DNA of 60,404 nt, from NCBI RefSeq assembly GCF_007004135.1, contig NZ_VJMG01000048.1, positions 1 to 60,404 of the forward strand, written 5' to 3'. The translations under genes and the position numbers were made by a program. Origin of the DNA: Affinirhizobium straminoryzae. GTDB lineage: Bacteria; Pseudomonadota; Alphaproteobacteria; Rhizobiales; Rhizobiaceae. Below the pieces are notes generated by a model that was not told where the DNA came from, did no database searches, and worked only from the letters and a program-made list of their open reading frames with translations. Positions 28,847-38,219 of this stretch are shown here, one piece after another; the first letter of the stretch is position 1, and every line of letters begins with the position of its first letter.

Positions 28847-29884
28847 ATGAGCATGAGCGGCCTGCCTTTCGACGATTTCAGGGCTTTGCTGCGCGAGCTT
28901 CCCGGCCCGGATACCCGCGCGCTGGTGGCGGCCCGCGAGCGCGACAAGCAACTGACCAAGCCTGCGGGTTCGCTCGGACGGCTGGAAGAAATCGCCTTCT
29001 GGCTGGCTGCCTGGAGCGGCCGTCAGCCGGCCGTCAACCGGCCGCTGGTGGCGATCTTTGCCGGCAATCACGGCGTGGCGCGCCATGGCATCACCCCCTA
29101 TCCGCCGAGTGTCACGCAGCAGATGGTGGAAAATTTTGCGGCCGGCGGCGCTGCGATCAACCAGATCTGTGCGGCCTATGACCTCGGTCTCAAGATCTTC
29201 GATCTGGCGCTGGACTACCCGACCGGTGACATCACCAGCGAGGCGGCACTGTCGGAGCGCGATTGCGCCGCGACCATGGCCTTCGGCATGGAAGCGATTG
29301 CCGGCGGCACCGATCTTCTGTGCATCGGCGAAATGGGCATCGGCAACACCACGGTGGCGGCGGCCATCAATCTTGCCCTCTATGGCGGCGAGGCGGAAGA
29401 CTGGGTCGGCCCCGGCACCGGCTCGCATGGCGAAATGCTGGAGCGCAAGATCGCGGCGGTGAAGCAGGCGGTGGCCTTCCACAAGGACCATCTGTCCGAC
29501 CCGCTGGAAGTGCTGCGGCGCCTTGGCGGGCGCGAGGTGGCGGCCATGGCCGGCGCGATCCTCGCCTGCCGCGTCGAAAAGATTCCGGTGCTGATCGATG
29601 GCTACGTGGCGACTGCCGCCGCCTCGATCCTGAAGGCTGCCAATCCGGCCGCCCTCGATCACTGCCTGATCGGCCATGTCTCGGCCGAGCCCGGCCATCT
29701 GCGCGCCATCGAGAAGCTCGGCAAGACGCCGCTTCTGGCGCTCGGCATGCGGCTTGGCGAAGGGACGGGTGCAGCGCTCGCGGCCGGCATCGTGAAGGCG
29801 GCCGCCGCCTGCCATTCCGGCATGGCGACCTTTGCGCAGGCGGGGGTCACGACCGCCGGCCAGCCGGTGCCGCACCAGCATTGA
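28847..29884 (+). CDS. cobT: Nicotinate-nucleotide--dimethylbenzimidazole phosphoribosyltransferase
   Basis: Makes alpha-ribazole phosphate, the lower-ligand nucleotide of cobalamin. The 345-residue protein (usual length) has KPAGSLGRLEE near residue 39, IFAGNHGVARHGIT near 70, EMGIGNTT near 162, GTGSHG near 190, and the C-terminal RLGEGTGAALA with the catalytic Glu. The name cobU is used for it in older Pseudomonas-type nomenclature. ATG 28847 follows AAGGAAGA. It is divergent from cobS; no cobalamin riboswitch fits in the short space between them. Confidence 0.95.
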   Translation: MSMSGLPFDDFRALLRELPGPDTRALVAARERDKQLTKPAGSLGRLEEIAFWLAAWSGRQPAVNRPLVAIFAGNHGVARHGITPYPPSVTQQMVENFAAGGAAINQICAAYDLGLKIFDLALDYPTGDITSEAALSERDCAATMAFGMEAIAGGTDLLCIGEMGIGNTTVAAAINLALYGGEAEDWVGPGTGSHGEMLERKIAAVKQAVAFHKDHLSDPLEVLRRLGGREVAAMAGAILACRVEKIPVLIDGYVATAAASILKAANPAALDHCLIGHVSAEPGHLRAIEKLGKTPLLALGMRLGEGTGAALAAGIVKAAAACHSGMATFAQAGVTTAGQPVPHQH

Positions 29885-29980
29885 AGAACAAGACCGGGCG
29901 GGGCTCCGACGGCTTCTTTGCCGGAGAGGCCCCGTCGGTGGATCGCCCCGCCTGAAGGTGATGTGCGTTGCGGTCACGGC

Positions 29981-30023
29981 CACCTCATCTGTCTGCGGGC
30001 ATCGTCTCCCCACGGGGAGAAGA
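29981..30023. repeat. Palindromic repeat (copy D of the uvrB family)
   Basis: ACCTCATCTGTCTGCGGGCA then TCGTCTCCCC-AC-GGGGAGAAGA, a diverged copy of the units at 8099, 8274 and 8500. It lies between cobT and the antitoxin-like gene. Confidence 0.65.
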
Positions 30024-30141
30024 GATCGGCGGCGGTGCTCTGCCGCAGTCAATGCCGGTGGTGCCGCTTCGCGCTGATGCAGGATGTCGCATCCGACTCT
30101 TCGGACGACCGTGCGCCGCTAGCCGTGCAGGTCGTCAGCGT

Positions 30142-30351
30142 TCAGATGGAAAGATGCCGTGCGGCCGTCTCGTCGTCCGTGCCGTCCAGCGGCAGAGATG
30201 AGCTGGCAAAGGGCAGGGTGCCGTCCGTCGTGTTAGCGCAATCCTGATCGTCATCAGACGCCAGCATCAGCACGAGGCGCGCGATCTCGTCCTGCCGTTC
30301 GGGCGGCAGACGGCGTGCAATGCCGATGGCCTGTTCGAAAAGACGCGTCAT
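30142..30351 (-). CDS. Small antitoxin-like protein, function uncertain
   Basis: A 69-residue frame from ATG 30351. Residues 1-30 (MTRLFEQAIGIARRLPPERQ then DEIARLVLMLAS) look like the helical start of small antitoxin-type proteins of rhizobia. The rest is Asp/Ser/Thr-rich and unlike the usual C-terminus of such antitoxins. No toxin gene is adjacent; the next gene upstream is a histidine kinase. It could be an orphan, a diverged remnant or a different small protein. Confidence 0.45.
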   Translation of the reverse strand: MTRLFEQAIGIARRLPPERQDEIARLVLMLASDDDQDCANTTDGTLPFASSSLPLDGTDDETAARHLSI

Positions 30352-30393
30352 TGTCACAGTATGTGTTAGAAAACCTGAAAGTGACAGCGCGGA

Positions 30394-31929
30394 TTACGCG
30401 AAACTTCTGCGGCGCGGTTCGACCGCTGGGGTATCCTCCACGGCTGGCAGGCTCTGCAGCACGCGGGTAGCGGGCAGGATGGCGATGGCTTCGGTGCCTT
30501 CGCGCAGCTTCGATTTCAGAATGAACTGGCCGTCATGCTTGGCAAGGATGGCCTGTACGATGGGAAGGCCGAGCCCGGTGCCCTGCTCGGCGCTCTTGAT
30601 GGCGATCGCGCCCTGACCGAAGGCCGAGAGCACGACCGGGATCTCTTCTTCCGCAATGCCGGGGCCGTTGTCCTTGATCGCCACATACTGTCCGCCGCCG
30701 GCTGTCCAGCCGACCTTGACCACCACCTCGCCGCCCTGGCTGGTGAATTTCACCGCATTGGAGAGCAGGTTCAGCAGCACCTGGCGGATCGACTTCTCGT
30801 CGGCCCAGACCTGCGGCAGCTTCGGTTCGAACTGCTGGTGGATGGTGATATTCTTGGCGCGGGCACGCAGCTGCACCATGCCGATGCAGTCTTCCGCCAC
30901 GTCGAGCAGCGAGAGTGCCTCCTCGGAAAGCTCGTAGCGTCCCGCCTCGATGCGCGACAGGTCGAGGATCTCGTTGATGAGGTTGAGGAGGTGCTGGCCG
31001 GATCGATGGATGTCGCCCGCATAATCCTTGTAGGTGGCGTTCGGCATCGGCCCGAGCACTTCATGTGCCATGACCTCGGAAAAGCCCAGAATGGCATTCA
31101 GCGGCGTGCGCAGTTCATGCGACATCGAGGCGAGGAAGCGCGACTTGGCGAGATTGGCTTCTTCCGCGCGGCGCCGGGCTTCGTCAGAAACGGATTTCGC
31201 CACTTCCAGCTCGGCAATCAGGTCGTCCTTTTCCGACTGATAGGACATCAGCGTGACGCTGGAGCGGTAGAGCCGGTCGGAAATATAGTGGAAGAGCGCC
31301 AGTGCCGTGACGCACATGCCGGTGAGCCCGATATCCAGCATGGTGCGCGACAGGACGGCGTTGAGGCACAGGACGGCGATCACCGGCAGGAAGGACATCA
31401 GCAGCGCGCGGCGCAGCAGCACATTGCCCATGGCCGAGATGGAAATCGCGACCAGCAGCACGCCGCCCTTGTAGAAATAAAAACCCTCGCCGCCACAGGC
31501 GCGGCAATCGCCGAAGGCAAAGACGGCCCAGCAGAAGCCGAGGAGAAGCTGGCCGGTCAGCAGGCGGCGGTGCCAGGTCTTGCTCTTTTCCGCCCCCCAC
31601 TCGCTGCGGGCGGCGCGGCGCGCCAGAAGCAGGTTGATGGAATGGGCGGCGAGCGTCAGCAGCGCCCAGGGAAGCAGGCGCGCATCGCCGCTGAGATAGA
31701 GGCCGGCGCCGGCAACGAGGGCAACGAAAAGCGGAAGGATCAGAGCGCCTTGCAGCATGGTCTTGATGTGCAGCCCGAGCATGTCGCGCTCGAAAACCTG
31801 CACGCCCTTGCCGCTGCTCTGCAGCCGTTCACGAGTCGCGCGCACGGCCTTAGACACCGCCTTGTTGCGATGGCTGCGCGATTTGTCCACGATGATCTTG
31901 TCTGTGGAGCTGCTGACGCCGCTACTCAT
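30394..31929 (-). CDS. Membrane sensor histidine kinase of the PleC/PdhS type
   Basis: A 511-residue protein with about six helices between residues 55 and 225. The dimerisation domain has FLASMSHELRTPLNAILGFS with the phospho-accepting His near residue 276, then YKDYAGDIHRSGQHLLNLIN and DLSRIEAGRYEL, a run typical of alphaproteobacterial PleC/DivJ/PdhS kinases that signal to DivK. The ATPase domain shows NLLSNAVKFT, DNGPGIA and GTGLGLPIVQ. No response regulator is next to it, so it is an orphan kinase. Which family member it is cannot be decided here. Confidence 0.88.
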   Translation of the reverse strand: MSSGVSSSTDKIIVDKSRSHRNKAVSKAVRATRERLQSSGKGVQVFERDMLGLHIKTMLQGALILPLFVALVAGAGLYLSGDARLLPWALLTLAAHSINLLLARRAARSEWGAEKSKTWHRRLLTGQLLLGFCWAVFAFGDCRACGGEGFYFYKGGVLLVAISISAMGNVLLRRALLMSFLPVIAVLCLNAVLSRTMLDIGLTGMCVTALALFHYISDRLYRSSVTLMSYQSEKDDLIAELEVAKSVSDEARRRAEEANLAKSRFLASMSHELRTPLNAILGFSEVMAHEVLGPMPNATYKDYAGDIHRSGQHLLNLINEILDLSRIEAGRYELSEEALSLLDVAEDCIGMVQLRARAKNITIHQQFEPKLPQVWADEKSIRQVLLNLLSNAVKFTSQGGEVVVKVGWTAGGGQYVAIKDNGPGIAEEEIPVVLSAFGQGAIAIKSAEQGTGLGLPIVQAILAKHDGQFILKSKLREGTEAIAILPATRVLQSLPAVEDTPAVEPRRRSFA

Positions 31930-32046
31930 GGCCTGGGTACTCTTCCGGATATGGCAATCCTAGGGCGAAAATCTTAATAAGATCCTGCCGGGCAAGAAAG
32001 CGTTTGCCATCTTCGCCAAGCTTCCGTTTGCAATTGGGGCCTAACC

Positions 32047-32649
32047 ATGTCCAGACGCTTCCATGACGTGCCGGGAAGGAGGCTTGTCCGCGACCTCGCG
32101 CTGACGGCCGCCTTTCTGCTGCTGCTGGCGCTGCTCGCCGCACGGTGGGGCAACGAGGGAACGGATCAGGTCTTCAATGGACCTTTTGCCGTCCTGGATG
32201 GCGATACGCTGGCTGAGCACGGACAGCGCCTGCGCCTGACAGGCATCGACGCCCCGGAAATCGACCAGACCTGCGCGCGGGCTGACGGCACTGCCTGGCC
32301 CTGTGGCCGGGTGGCGCGCGCAAGGCTCTCGGCGCTGATCGCTCAGGCTGAGCCGCAATGCCGCGGCGCGGCGGTTGATCGCTACGGGCGACCGCTCGTC
32401 ACCTGCGAGGCCGACGGCGAGGATCTGAACGGTCGACTGGTGCGGGAAGGGCTTGCACTGGCGAGCGGATCGGTGCGTTATCGGGCCGAACAGGCGGCGG
32501 CGGAAACAGCCCGGCGCGGGCTGTGGAGCGGTTCCTTCGAGACGCCACGCGACTTTCGCCGGCGTGCAGGGCTCGGCGACGACGAGGCGGCGGAGGCAAG
32601 GCGGCTGTGGCAGTGGCTTGCGGAGAGGTTTGCGTGGATCTGGGGGTAG
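32047..32649 (+). CDS. Thermonuclease-family (SNase-like) protein, membrane-anchored
   Basis: A 200-residue protein with an N-terminal signal anchor (about residues 15-34) followed by an OB-fold nuclease domain: VLDGDTLAEHGQRLRLTGID with Asp and Arg active-site residues, APE, DRYGRPLVTC and NGRLVREGLAL. It probably acts in the periplasm on nucleic acid. The last 16 bases overlap the start of the next gene, a DNA glycosylase-like gene, so the two are co-translated. Divergent from the kinase gene. Confidence 0.85.
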   Translation: MSRRFHDVPGRRLVRDLALTAAFLLLLALLAARWGNEGTDQVFNGPFAVLDGDTLAEHGQRLRLTGIDAPEIDQTCARADGTAWPCGRVARARLSALIAQAEPQCRGAAVDRYGRPLVTCEADGEDLNGRLVREGLALASGSVRYRAEQAAAETARRGLWSGSFETPRDFRRRAGLGDDEAAEARRLWQWLAERFAWIWG

Positions 32650-33287
32650 GGGAGACGGAGCGCGAGGCGAGGCTTTCGGACCTGCGGCAGGCGATTGCCG
32701 GTTGCCGCCTCTGTCGCGATGTGCCGGCACGCGGCATCGCGGACCGGCTGCCGCATGAGCCGCGCCCGGTTGTGGTCTTGTCGGCGCGCGCCCGCATCCT
32801 GATTGCCGGGCAGGCGCCGGGGCTTCGCGTGCACGAGAGCGGATTGCCCTTCAACGATGCCTCCGGCGACCGGCTGCGCGACTGGCTCGGCGTGACGCGC
32901 GAGGAATTCTACGATCCCGACCGTTTCGCGATCCTGCCGATGGGCTTCTGCTTTCCGGGCTATGACACCAAGGGCAGCGACCTGCCGCCACGCCGGGAAT
33001 GCGCGCCGCTCTGGCGCGAGGCTGCGGTGCGGGCCATGCCGCAGGTGGAACTGGTGCTGGCGATCGGCGCGCACGCACAAGGCTGGCACTTGCCGGGCCC
33101 ACACCAGAAGGGCATGACGGAAACGGTCTGGAACTGGCGCCAAAGCTATTTCGTCAATGACGGGCCGCGCGTGCTGCCGCTGCCGCATCCGAGCTGGCGC
33201 AACAGCGGCTGGCTGAAGCGCAATGCCTGGTTTGAAGCCGAGGTGCTGCCCGTTCTGCGACAGCATGTGGACAGCCTGATCCGCTGA
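32634..33287 (+). CDS. Uracil-DNA glycosylase family protein
   Basis: A 217-residue protein starting at GTG 32634, which has GGAGAGG just upstream and lies inside the end of the nuclease gene. Motifs: CRLCRDVPARG near residue 25, ILIAGQAPGLRVHESGLPFN near 57 (the uracil-binding GxAPG loop), and LPLPHPSWRNSGW near 185 (motif B with His). It resembles the family 4/5-like group found in alphaproteobacteria. It may excise damaged bases, but only one early Cys pair is seen, so an Fe-S cluster is not assured. Confidence 0.82.
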   Translation: MDLGVGETEREARLSDLRQAIAGCRLCRDVPARGIADRLPHEPRPVVVLSARARILIAGQAPGLRVHESGLPFNDASGDRLRDWLGVTREEFYDPDRFAILPMGFCFPGYDTKGSDLPPRRECAPLWREAAVRAMPQVELVLAIGAHAQGWHLPGPHQKGMTETVWNWRQSYFVNDGPRVLPLPHPSWRNSGWLKRNAWFEAEVLPVLRQHVDSLIR

Positions 33288-33353
33288 AAGAGTTTTCGGT
33301 TACAGGCGCCGTTTTTCCCTGTATGAAGAAAAATAATCCAAGAGGGAGTGAAA

Positions 33354-33842
33354 ATGGACCGCCTCGACCGCAAGATTCTGCGCATATTGCAGGAAGATTC
33401 GACGCTCGCCGTCGCCGATCTCGCCAAGAAGGTGGGCCTGTCGACCACGCCCTGCTGGCGGCGCATCCAGAAGATGGAAGAGGACGGCGTGATCAAGCGG
33501 CGCGTGGCGCTGCTCGATCCGGTCAAGGTCAACACCAAGGTCACGGTTTTCGTGTCGATCCGCACCGCCAGCCACTCCATCGAATGGCTGAAGCGGTTTT
33601 CCGAAGTCGTGGTGGATTTCCCGGAAGTGGTGGAATTCTATCGCATGAGCGGCGACGTGGACTATCTGCTGCGCGTTGTGGTGCCGGATATCGCCGCCTA
33701 TGACGCCTTCTACAAGCGCCTGATCGCCCGCATCGAGATCCGTGACGTGTCCTCGGCCTTTGCCATGGAGCAGATCAAGTACACGACCGAGCTGCCACTC
33801 GATTACATGGTGCTGGACAACCAGAAGAGCGGCGAGGACTGA
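33354..33842 (+). CDS. Lrp/AsnC family transcriptional regulator
   Basis: A 162-residue DNA-binding regulator. The N-terminus has the helix-turn-helix (LDRKILRILQEDSTLAVADL then AKKVGLSTTPCWRRIQKMEE), and the C-terminal RAM ligand-binding domain includes MSGDVDYLLRVVVPD. The family controls amino acid metabolism genes in response to amino acids. ATG 33354 follows GAGGGAG; an in-frame GTG six bases earlier is the alternative. It stands alone and ends at a strong bidirectional terminator, so its targets are not obvious from context. Confidence 0.93.
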   Translation: MDRLDRKILRILQEDSTLAVADLAKKVGLSTTPCWRRIQKMEEDGVIKRRVALLDPVKVNTKVTVFVSIRTASHSIEWLKRFSEVVVDFPEVVEFYRMSGDVDYLLRVVVPDIAAYDAFYKRLIARIEIRDVSSAFAMEQIKYTTELPLDYMVLDNQKSGED

Positions 33843-33907
33843 GCGACGACAATCCGGCGGCGCTCTGCCGGGTAAAATCGCCAGGCCAATCGCAACTGGA
33901 TCCGATG

Positions 33908-33948
33908 AAAAAGGGCCGGAGGCGCTAGCTGCGCCTCCGGCCCTTTTT
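33908..33948. terminator. Strong bidirectional terminator between lrp-type gene and chemoreceptor gene
   Basis: A perfect 13-base stem (GGGCCGGAGGCGC at 33913-33925 with GCGCCTCCGGCCC at 33931-33943), loop TAGCT, flanked by AAAAA before and TTTTT after. It can end the Lrp gene on the plus strand and the chemoreceptor gene on the minus strand. Confidence 0.92.
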
Positions 33949-33973
33949 CTGTTCGCATCTGTCTATGGCGTGA

Positions 33974-35896
33974 TCAGGCCCGCGCCCGCTGGCCGACGGC
34001 GCGTGCGAGCGAATTGACCATCTGGCGGGCAGGCGAGGCGTGGGAATACTGGCCGGCGGCCGGCATGGTCTGGCCTCGGCCGGGCAGCTGGAAGCTTGCG
34101 ATGAGAACGCGCAGCTTGTCTGCCTCGCCGGCAAGATGCGAGCTGGCGGCTGTTGCCTCTTCCACCATGGCCGCGTTCTGCTGGGTCACCTGGTCCATCT
34201 GGTTGACCGCCGTGTTGACCTCGGAGAGGCCGACGGACTGTTCCCTGGCCGACGTGGCGATTGCATCCAGCTGTGTGTTGATGGCCACGACATGCCCTTC
34301 GATCACCTTCAGCGCCGTGCCCGTTTCGGTGACGAGGCGCACGCCGTTGTCGACCTCGGTGGCGGAGGTGCGGATGAGATCCTTGATCTCCTTGGCTGCC
34401 TGGGCCGAGCGCTGGGCGAGTTCACGTACTTCCTGCGCGACGACCGCAAAGCCCTTGCCGGCTTCCCCGGCGCGTGCGGCTTCCACGCCGGCGTTCAGCG
34501 CCAGAAGATTCGTCTGGAAGGCGATCTCGTCGATCACGCCGATGATGTTGGAGATCTGGTTGGACGACTGCTCGATGCGCTGCATGGCATCCACGGCATT
34601 CGCCACGACCTGGCCCGACTGGTGCGCCGAACGGTTGGCTTCGATGGCAACCGAACGCGCTTCTTCGGTGCGCTTCGAGGAACTGGAGACGTTGGCCGTG
34701 ATCTGGTCGAGCGCTGCAGCGGTCTCCTCCAGCGACGCGGCCTGCTGTTCGGTGCGGCGCGACAGGTCGTTGGCGCTGTCGCTCATCTCGCGAGATCCGG
34801 AATCGATGGCGCCGGCCGAAACGGCAACCTGACTGAGCGTGTCGCCGAGCCGTGCCACGGCGGCGTTGAAGTCGCGGCGGAGACCTTCGAAGTCTGAGGC
34901 AAACGGGGTTGCCAGCTGGAAGGCCAGATTGCCGTCGGAGAGCTGGCGCAGCCCCTCGGCGAGGCCCTGCGTGGCCTGTTCCATCTCGCTTGCCCGCTGA
35001 CGCGTCATTTCCGCGTTGCGCGCCCGATCGGCCTCGGAGGTTGTCCGCGCTTCGGCCGCCTGGCGGTCGCTTTCCAGCTTGTTGACGGCAGTCTGCCGGA
35101 AGGTTTCGACCGCCTCGGCCATCTCGCCGATTTCATCCTTGCGGCCACGGCCCGGAATGGTGATGTCGTTCTGGCCGCGCGCCAGTGTGAGCATGGAGGC
35201 GTTGATACGGGTCAGCGGCCTGACCAGGGCACCATTCAGCATCAACAGGCCGAAACCGGAGATGGCAATCATGCCGATGCCGCCCATGGTCGCCGTGGTG
35301 CGTGCCAGTTCGCCGGCCTCGATGGCAGCCGTCTTGCGCACGGCCAACAGACTCGTCTCCGCATCCAGCAATTCCTTGACCTTGCCGCGGATCGCATCCA
35401 TCGACGCCTTGCCGGCCCCGGAAATTTCGATCTGGCGTGCCTGATCATGGGTGGCCGGGTCGCTCATGAGTTTGGTTTCGGCGGTAACGACCTTTGACGT
35501 CCAGGTTTCCGCGAGGGCAGCCATCTCCTTGAGGCGCGTCTGCTGGGCCGGATTGTCGGCAGTCAGCTTCTGGGCGGCTGCGAGGTTTTCAGAAAATGCG
35601 GCAGCGCCGGCGATCTGGGGTTCGAGAAACTTCCTGTCGCCTGCGAGCAGGAAGCCGCGCATGCCGGTTTCCTGGTCGATCATCGCGGCGAGCGCGCCAT
35701 TGACCTTCGACATTACCTCATAGGTGTGGTCGGTCATGTACGCATTTGCGGACTGGATGGAACTGGAACGGTAGCTCACCACCGAAATGATAAGACTGAC
35801 GACGATGAGTGCAGCAATGACCACTGCAATCTTTGAGATGATCCGGGCATTTTCGAGCAACTTCAAGGGTGCCTCCACGTTCGGGCCTTGAAGCAT
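33974..35896 (-). CDS. Methyl-accepting chemotaxis protein with CHASE3-type sensor
   Basis: A 640-residue chemoreceptor. Membrane helices lie at about residues 22-42 and 204-224. The periplasmic part has [20 protein letters not shown], the CHASE3 signature. HAMP follows ([10 protein letters not shown] and [17 protein letters not shown]), and the signalling tip is [20 protein letters not shown]. The C-terminus has no clear CheR-binding pentapeptide. Ligand unknown. It ends 25 bases from the bidirectional terminator and is transcribed away from the dehydrogenase region. Confidence 0.93.
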   Translation of the reverse strand: MLQGPNVEAPLKLLENARIISKIAVVIAALIVVSLIISVVSYRSSSIQSANAYMTDHTYEVMSKVNGALAAMIDQETGMRGFLLAGDRKFLEPQIAGAAAFSENLAAAQKLTADNPAQQTRLKEMAALAETWTSKVVTAETKLMSDPATHDQARQIEISGAGKASMDAIRGKVKELLDAETSLLAVRKTAAIEAGELARTTATMGGIGMIAISGFGLLMLNGALVRPLTRINASMLTLARGQNDITIPGRGRKDEIGEMAEAVETFRQTAVNKLESDRQAAEARTTSEADRARNAEMTRQRASEMEQATQGLAEGLRQLSDGNLAFQLATPFASDFEGLRRDFNAAVARLGDTLSQVAVSAGAIDSGSREMSDSANDLSRRTEQQAASLEETAAALDQITANVSSSSKRTEEARSVAIEANRSAHQSGQVVANAVDAMQRIEQSSNQISNIIGVIDEIAFQTNLLALNAGVEAARAGEAGKGFAVVAQEVRELAQRSAQAAKEIKDLIRTSATEVDNGVRLVTETGTALKVIEGHVVAINTQLDAIATSAREQSVGLSEVNTAVNQMDQVTQQNAAMVEEATAASSHLAGEADKLRVLIASFQLPGRGQTMPAAGQYSHASPARQMVNSLARAVGQRARA

Positions 35897-36066
35897 TGGG
35901 CATACGCGATGCGCTCAGGGACCTGGTTAAACAGCCAGAAGCTAGGCCCAAAGCATTAAATTTGAATTTCAGGATGTTATAATATTTGGCCTGTATCGCT
36001 GCTCTGAACGCGCGCAGCTCGGGCGATCAGCGCATCCCGCGGATGGAAGGTGCGGCAGAGGAAGGG

Positions 36067-36091
36067 GCGCCGGAGGACGGTCCTCCGGCGC
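36067..36091. repeat. Perfect 12-base hairpin after the dehydrogenase gene
   Basis: GCGCCGGAGGAC (36067-36078) and GTCCTCCGGCGC (36080-36091) with one base between. It is just downstream of the minus-strand dehydrogenase gene, but no T run follows, so it may stabilise the transcript end rather than terminate by itself. Confidence 0.7.
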
Positions 36092-36103
36092 ATGGGTGCC
36101 CTG

Positions 36104-36973
36104 CTACTTCTCCAGCCGCGCAAGCAGCGAGGACGTGTCCCAGCGATGGCCGCCGAGCTTTTGCACCTCGGCGTAGAACTGGTCGACGAGGGCGGTCAGC
36201 GGCAGCGTGGAGCCGTTGCGCTTGGCCTCGGTCAGCACGATGTCGAGGTCCTTGCGCATCCAGTCGACGGCGAAGCCGAACTCGTAGCGCCCCTCGTTCA
36301 TGGTCTTGTGGCGGTTCTCCATCTGCCAGGAGCCGGCGGCACCCTTGGAAATGACATCGACAACCTTTTCAATGTCGAGGCCGGCTTTCTTGCCAAAATG
36401 AATCGCTTCCGCCAGGCCCTGCACGACGCCGGCGATGCAGATCTGGTTCATCATCTTGGTGAGCTGGCCGGATCCGACAGGCCCCATCAGCCCGACCATG
36501 CGGGCATAGGCATCGATCACCGGCCGCGCCTTTGCAAAAGTCTCCTCGTCGCCGCCGCACATCACGGTCAGCACGCCGTTTTCGGCGCCGGCCTGCCCGC
36601 CCGAGACGGGAGCATCGATGAAGGCGCAGGATTTTTCCCGTGCGGCGGCATCAAGCTCGCGGGCCACTTCGGCAGAGGCGGTGGTGTTGTCGATGAGGAT
36701 CGCGCCGGGCTTCATGCCGGCAAACACGCCATCGGCGCCGATCGTCACGGAGCGCAGGTCATCGTCGTTGCCAACGCAGGTGAAGACGAAGTCCGCATCG
36801 CGGGCCGCTTCCGCCGGCGTCGTGCCATGGGTGCCGCCAAATTTCTGCACCCAGCTTTCGGCCTTCGCGACCGTGCGGTTGTAGACCGTGACCTCGTGAC
36901 CGCCCTTCGTCTTCAGATGCCCGGCCATCGGAAAACCCATGACCCCGAGACCGATAAACGCAACCTTCGCCAT
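36104..36973 (-). CDS. NAD(P)-dependent beta-hydroxyacid dehydrogenase (3-hydroxyisobutyrate dehydrogenase family)
   Basis: A 289-residue cytoplasmic enzyme oxidising a beta-hydroxyacid or reducing its semialdehyde. Family signatures: FIGLGVMGFPMAGHL for the dinucleotide, the substrate loop DAPVSGGQAGAENG near residue 121, and GSGQLTKMMNQ near 171 with the catalytic Lys. The substrate (3-hydroxyisobutyrate, tartronate semialdehyde or similar) is not fixed by these motifs. It is followed downstream by a perfect hairpin; the gap to the upstream CopD-like gene is about 100 bases. Confidence 0.9.
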   Translation of the reverse strand: MAKVAFIGLGVMGFPMAGHLKTKGGHEVTVYNRTVAKAESWVQKFGGTHGTTPAEAARDADFVFTCVGNDDDLRSVTIGADGVFAGMKPGAILIDNTTASAEVARELDAAAREKSCAFIDAPVSGGQAGAENGVLTVMCGGDEETFAKARPVIDAYARMVGLMGPVGSGQLTKMMNQICIAGVVQGLAEAIHFGKKAGLDIEKVVDVISKGAAGSWQMENRHKTMNEGRYEFGFAVDWMRKDLDIVLTEAKRNGSTLPLTALVDQFYAEVQKLGGHRWDTSSLLARLEK

Positions 36974-37071
36974 TTCGCAAACAACCTCCAGCGATTTCTG
37001 ACGGACGGTCTATTGCCTTTTGGCCCGCTTGGGAACCGTCCGTTTCGTCCCGATGCCGTTCATGCCGACGG

Positions 37072-37482
37072 TCAGAACGGCTTGACTTCGGCAAGCAGTA
37101 CCACGACGACGGTGGAGACGAGCACGATCGGCATGCCCTTCGACACGAAGGCCGGCGGATCGAGCAGGGGATTGGCCTCCATGCGGCGCAGCCAGGCGCT
37201 CTGCATGCCGTGCAGCGCCGAGAGCATCCCGACGATCAAAAGCTTCAGGTGCAGCCAGCCGCCGGAAAAGCCGATATAGCCAAAGGCGAGGATGAGGCCG
37301 AACAGCCAGACGCCGGCCAGCGCCGTCGTCGTCACCAGCCGGTCGTAGCGGCGCAGCGCGGTGATTACGCCACCACGGATCGGCGGCGGCACCATGGCGA
37401 TCACGAAGGCATTGATGAGCATGCCGCCCACCCAGATGATGTCGGAGGCGACGTGCAGCCCCTTGATGATGAAATACAGCAT
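37072..37482 (-). CDS. CopD-like small integral membrane protein
   Basis: A 136-residue protein with four predicted helices. It starts MLYFIIKGLHVASDIIWVGG, the CopD/HemJ-like pattern in which the His and Trp lie in the first helix, and ends with a hydrophobic helix. CopD relatives are linked to copper uptake and HemJ to protoporphyrinogen oxidation; this short form cannot be assigned to either. It starts three bases after the DinB gene on the same strand, so the two are an operon. Confidence 0.65.
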   Translation of the reverse strand: MLYFIIKGLHVASDIIWVGGMLINAFVIAMVPPPIRGGVITALRRYDRLVTTTALAGVWLFGLILAFGYIGFSGGWLHLKLLIVGMLSALHGMQSAWLRRMEANPLLDPPAFVSKGMPIVLVSTVVVVLLAEVKPF

Positions 37483-37485
37483 TGA

Positions 37486-38040
37486 TCAGCCCCAGATCTG
37501 TGTTTCGGAAAAGCCAAGTTCGGCAAAATCGGCACGCCGCAGCGCCTCTTCGCCGACGGAGAAAAATTCATCGAGTTGCGGCGGCGCGACGGGCGTGCCC
37601 GACAGCATGGCATGCACCTGGCCGCGATGGTGGATCTGGTGCTGGAAAAGATGCAGCAGCAGGCGGTCAGTCCTTTCCCGCTGCTCGCTATGGGCGCGCG
37701 GAATGACGACGATGCGTGACAACTCGTCCGTCTGGATCTGGCGACAGTGATCGATCAGCCGACGATCGATGGCGCGCTGTTCGCGCTCCAGATCGGAAAA
37801 ATCCTGAAAGGGAATTTCCGTGTCGAAAGCCGCATATCCCATCGGCCGGCCTTCCAGCGCGCTCACATAGAACCAGTCCACCGTCAGAATGTGGTTCAGC
37901 GTATGAATGATCGAGGGAAAGAAGCTCGTGCGGCTGGCGGCGAGATCGTCGGCCGAAAGCTTGCGGCATGCGGTCAGCAGGCGGTGATTGGCCCAGGCAT
38001 TGTTGTAGGCCTGGGCGAGGAAATAGCGTTGCGGCGACAT
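37486..38040 (-). CDS. DinB family protein
   Basis: A 184-residue four-helix-bundle protein. Family features are LAQAYNNAWANHRLL at the start, IIHTLNHILTVDWFYVSAL near residue 45, and LLHLFQHQIHHRGQVHAML near 128; the His residues at these three places are the metal ligands. DinB-type proteins bind a divalent metal and some transfer bacillithiol or related groups; the role in alphaproteobacteria is unknown. Operon partner of the CopD-like gene. Confidence 0.88.
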   Translation of the reverse strand: MSPQRYFLAQAYNNAWANHRLLTACRKLSADDLAASRTSFFPSIIHTLNHILTVDWFYVSALEGRPMGYAAFDTEIPFQDFSDLEREQRAIDRRLIDHCRQIQTDELSRIVVIPRAHSEQRERTDRLLLHLFQHQIHHRGQVHAMLSGTPVAPPQLDEFFSVGEEALRRADFAELGFSETQIWG

Positions 38041-38219
38041 GGCGACTCCCGTCCGGTCGGACGAAATCTAGTGTAAGGGTCGGCATCTGACCAGCCATGC
38101 GTCCGGTCTTGCGGGAATTGCCGGGCAGGGCGTTGATACGGCGCGATTTCATCTGGTCCAGTCGGGCGGCCTGACGTAGCATCGTGCATGTGTCACTGCG
38201 CGAAAGGATCGGGACGACG

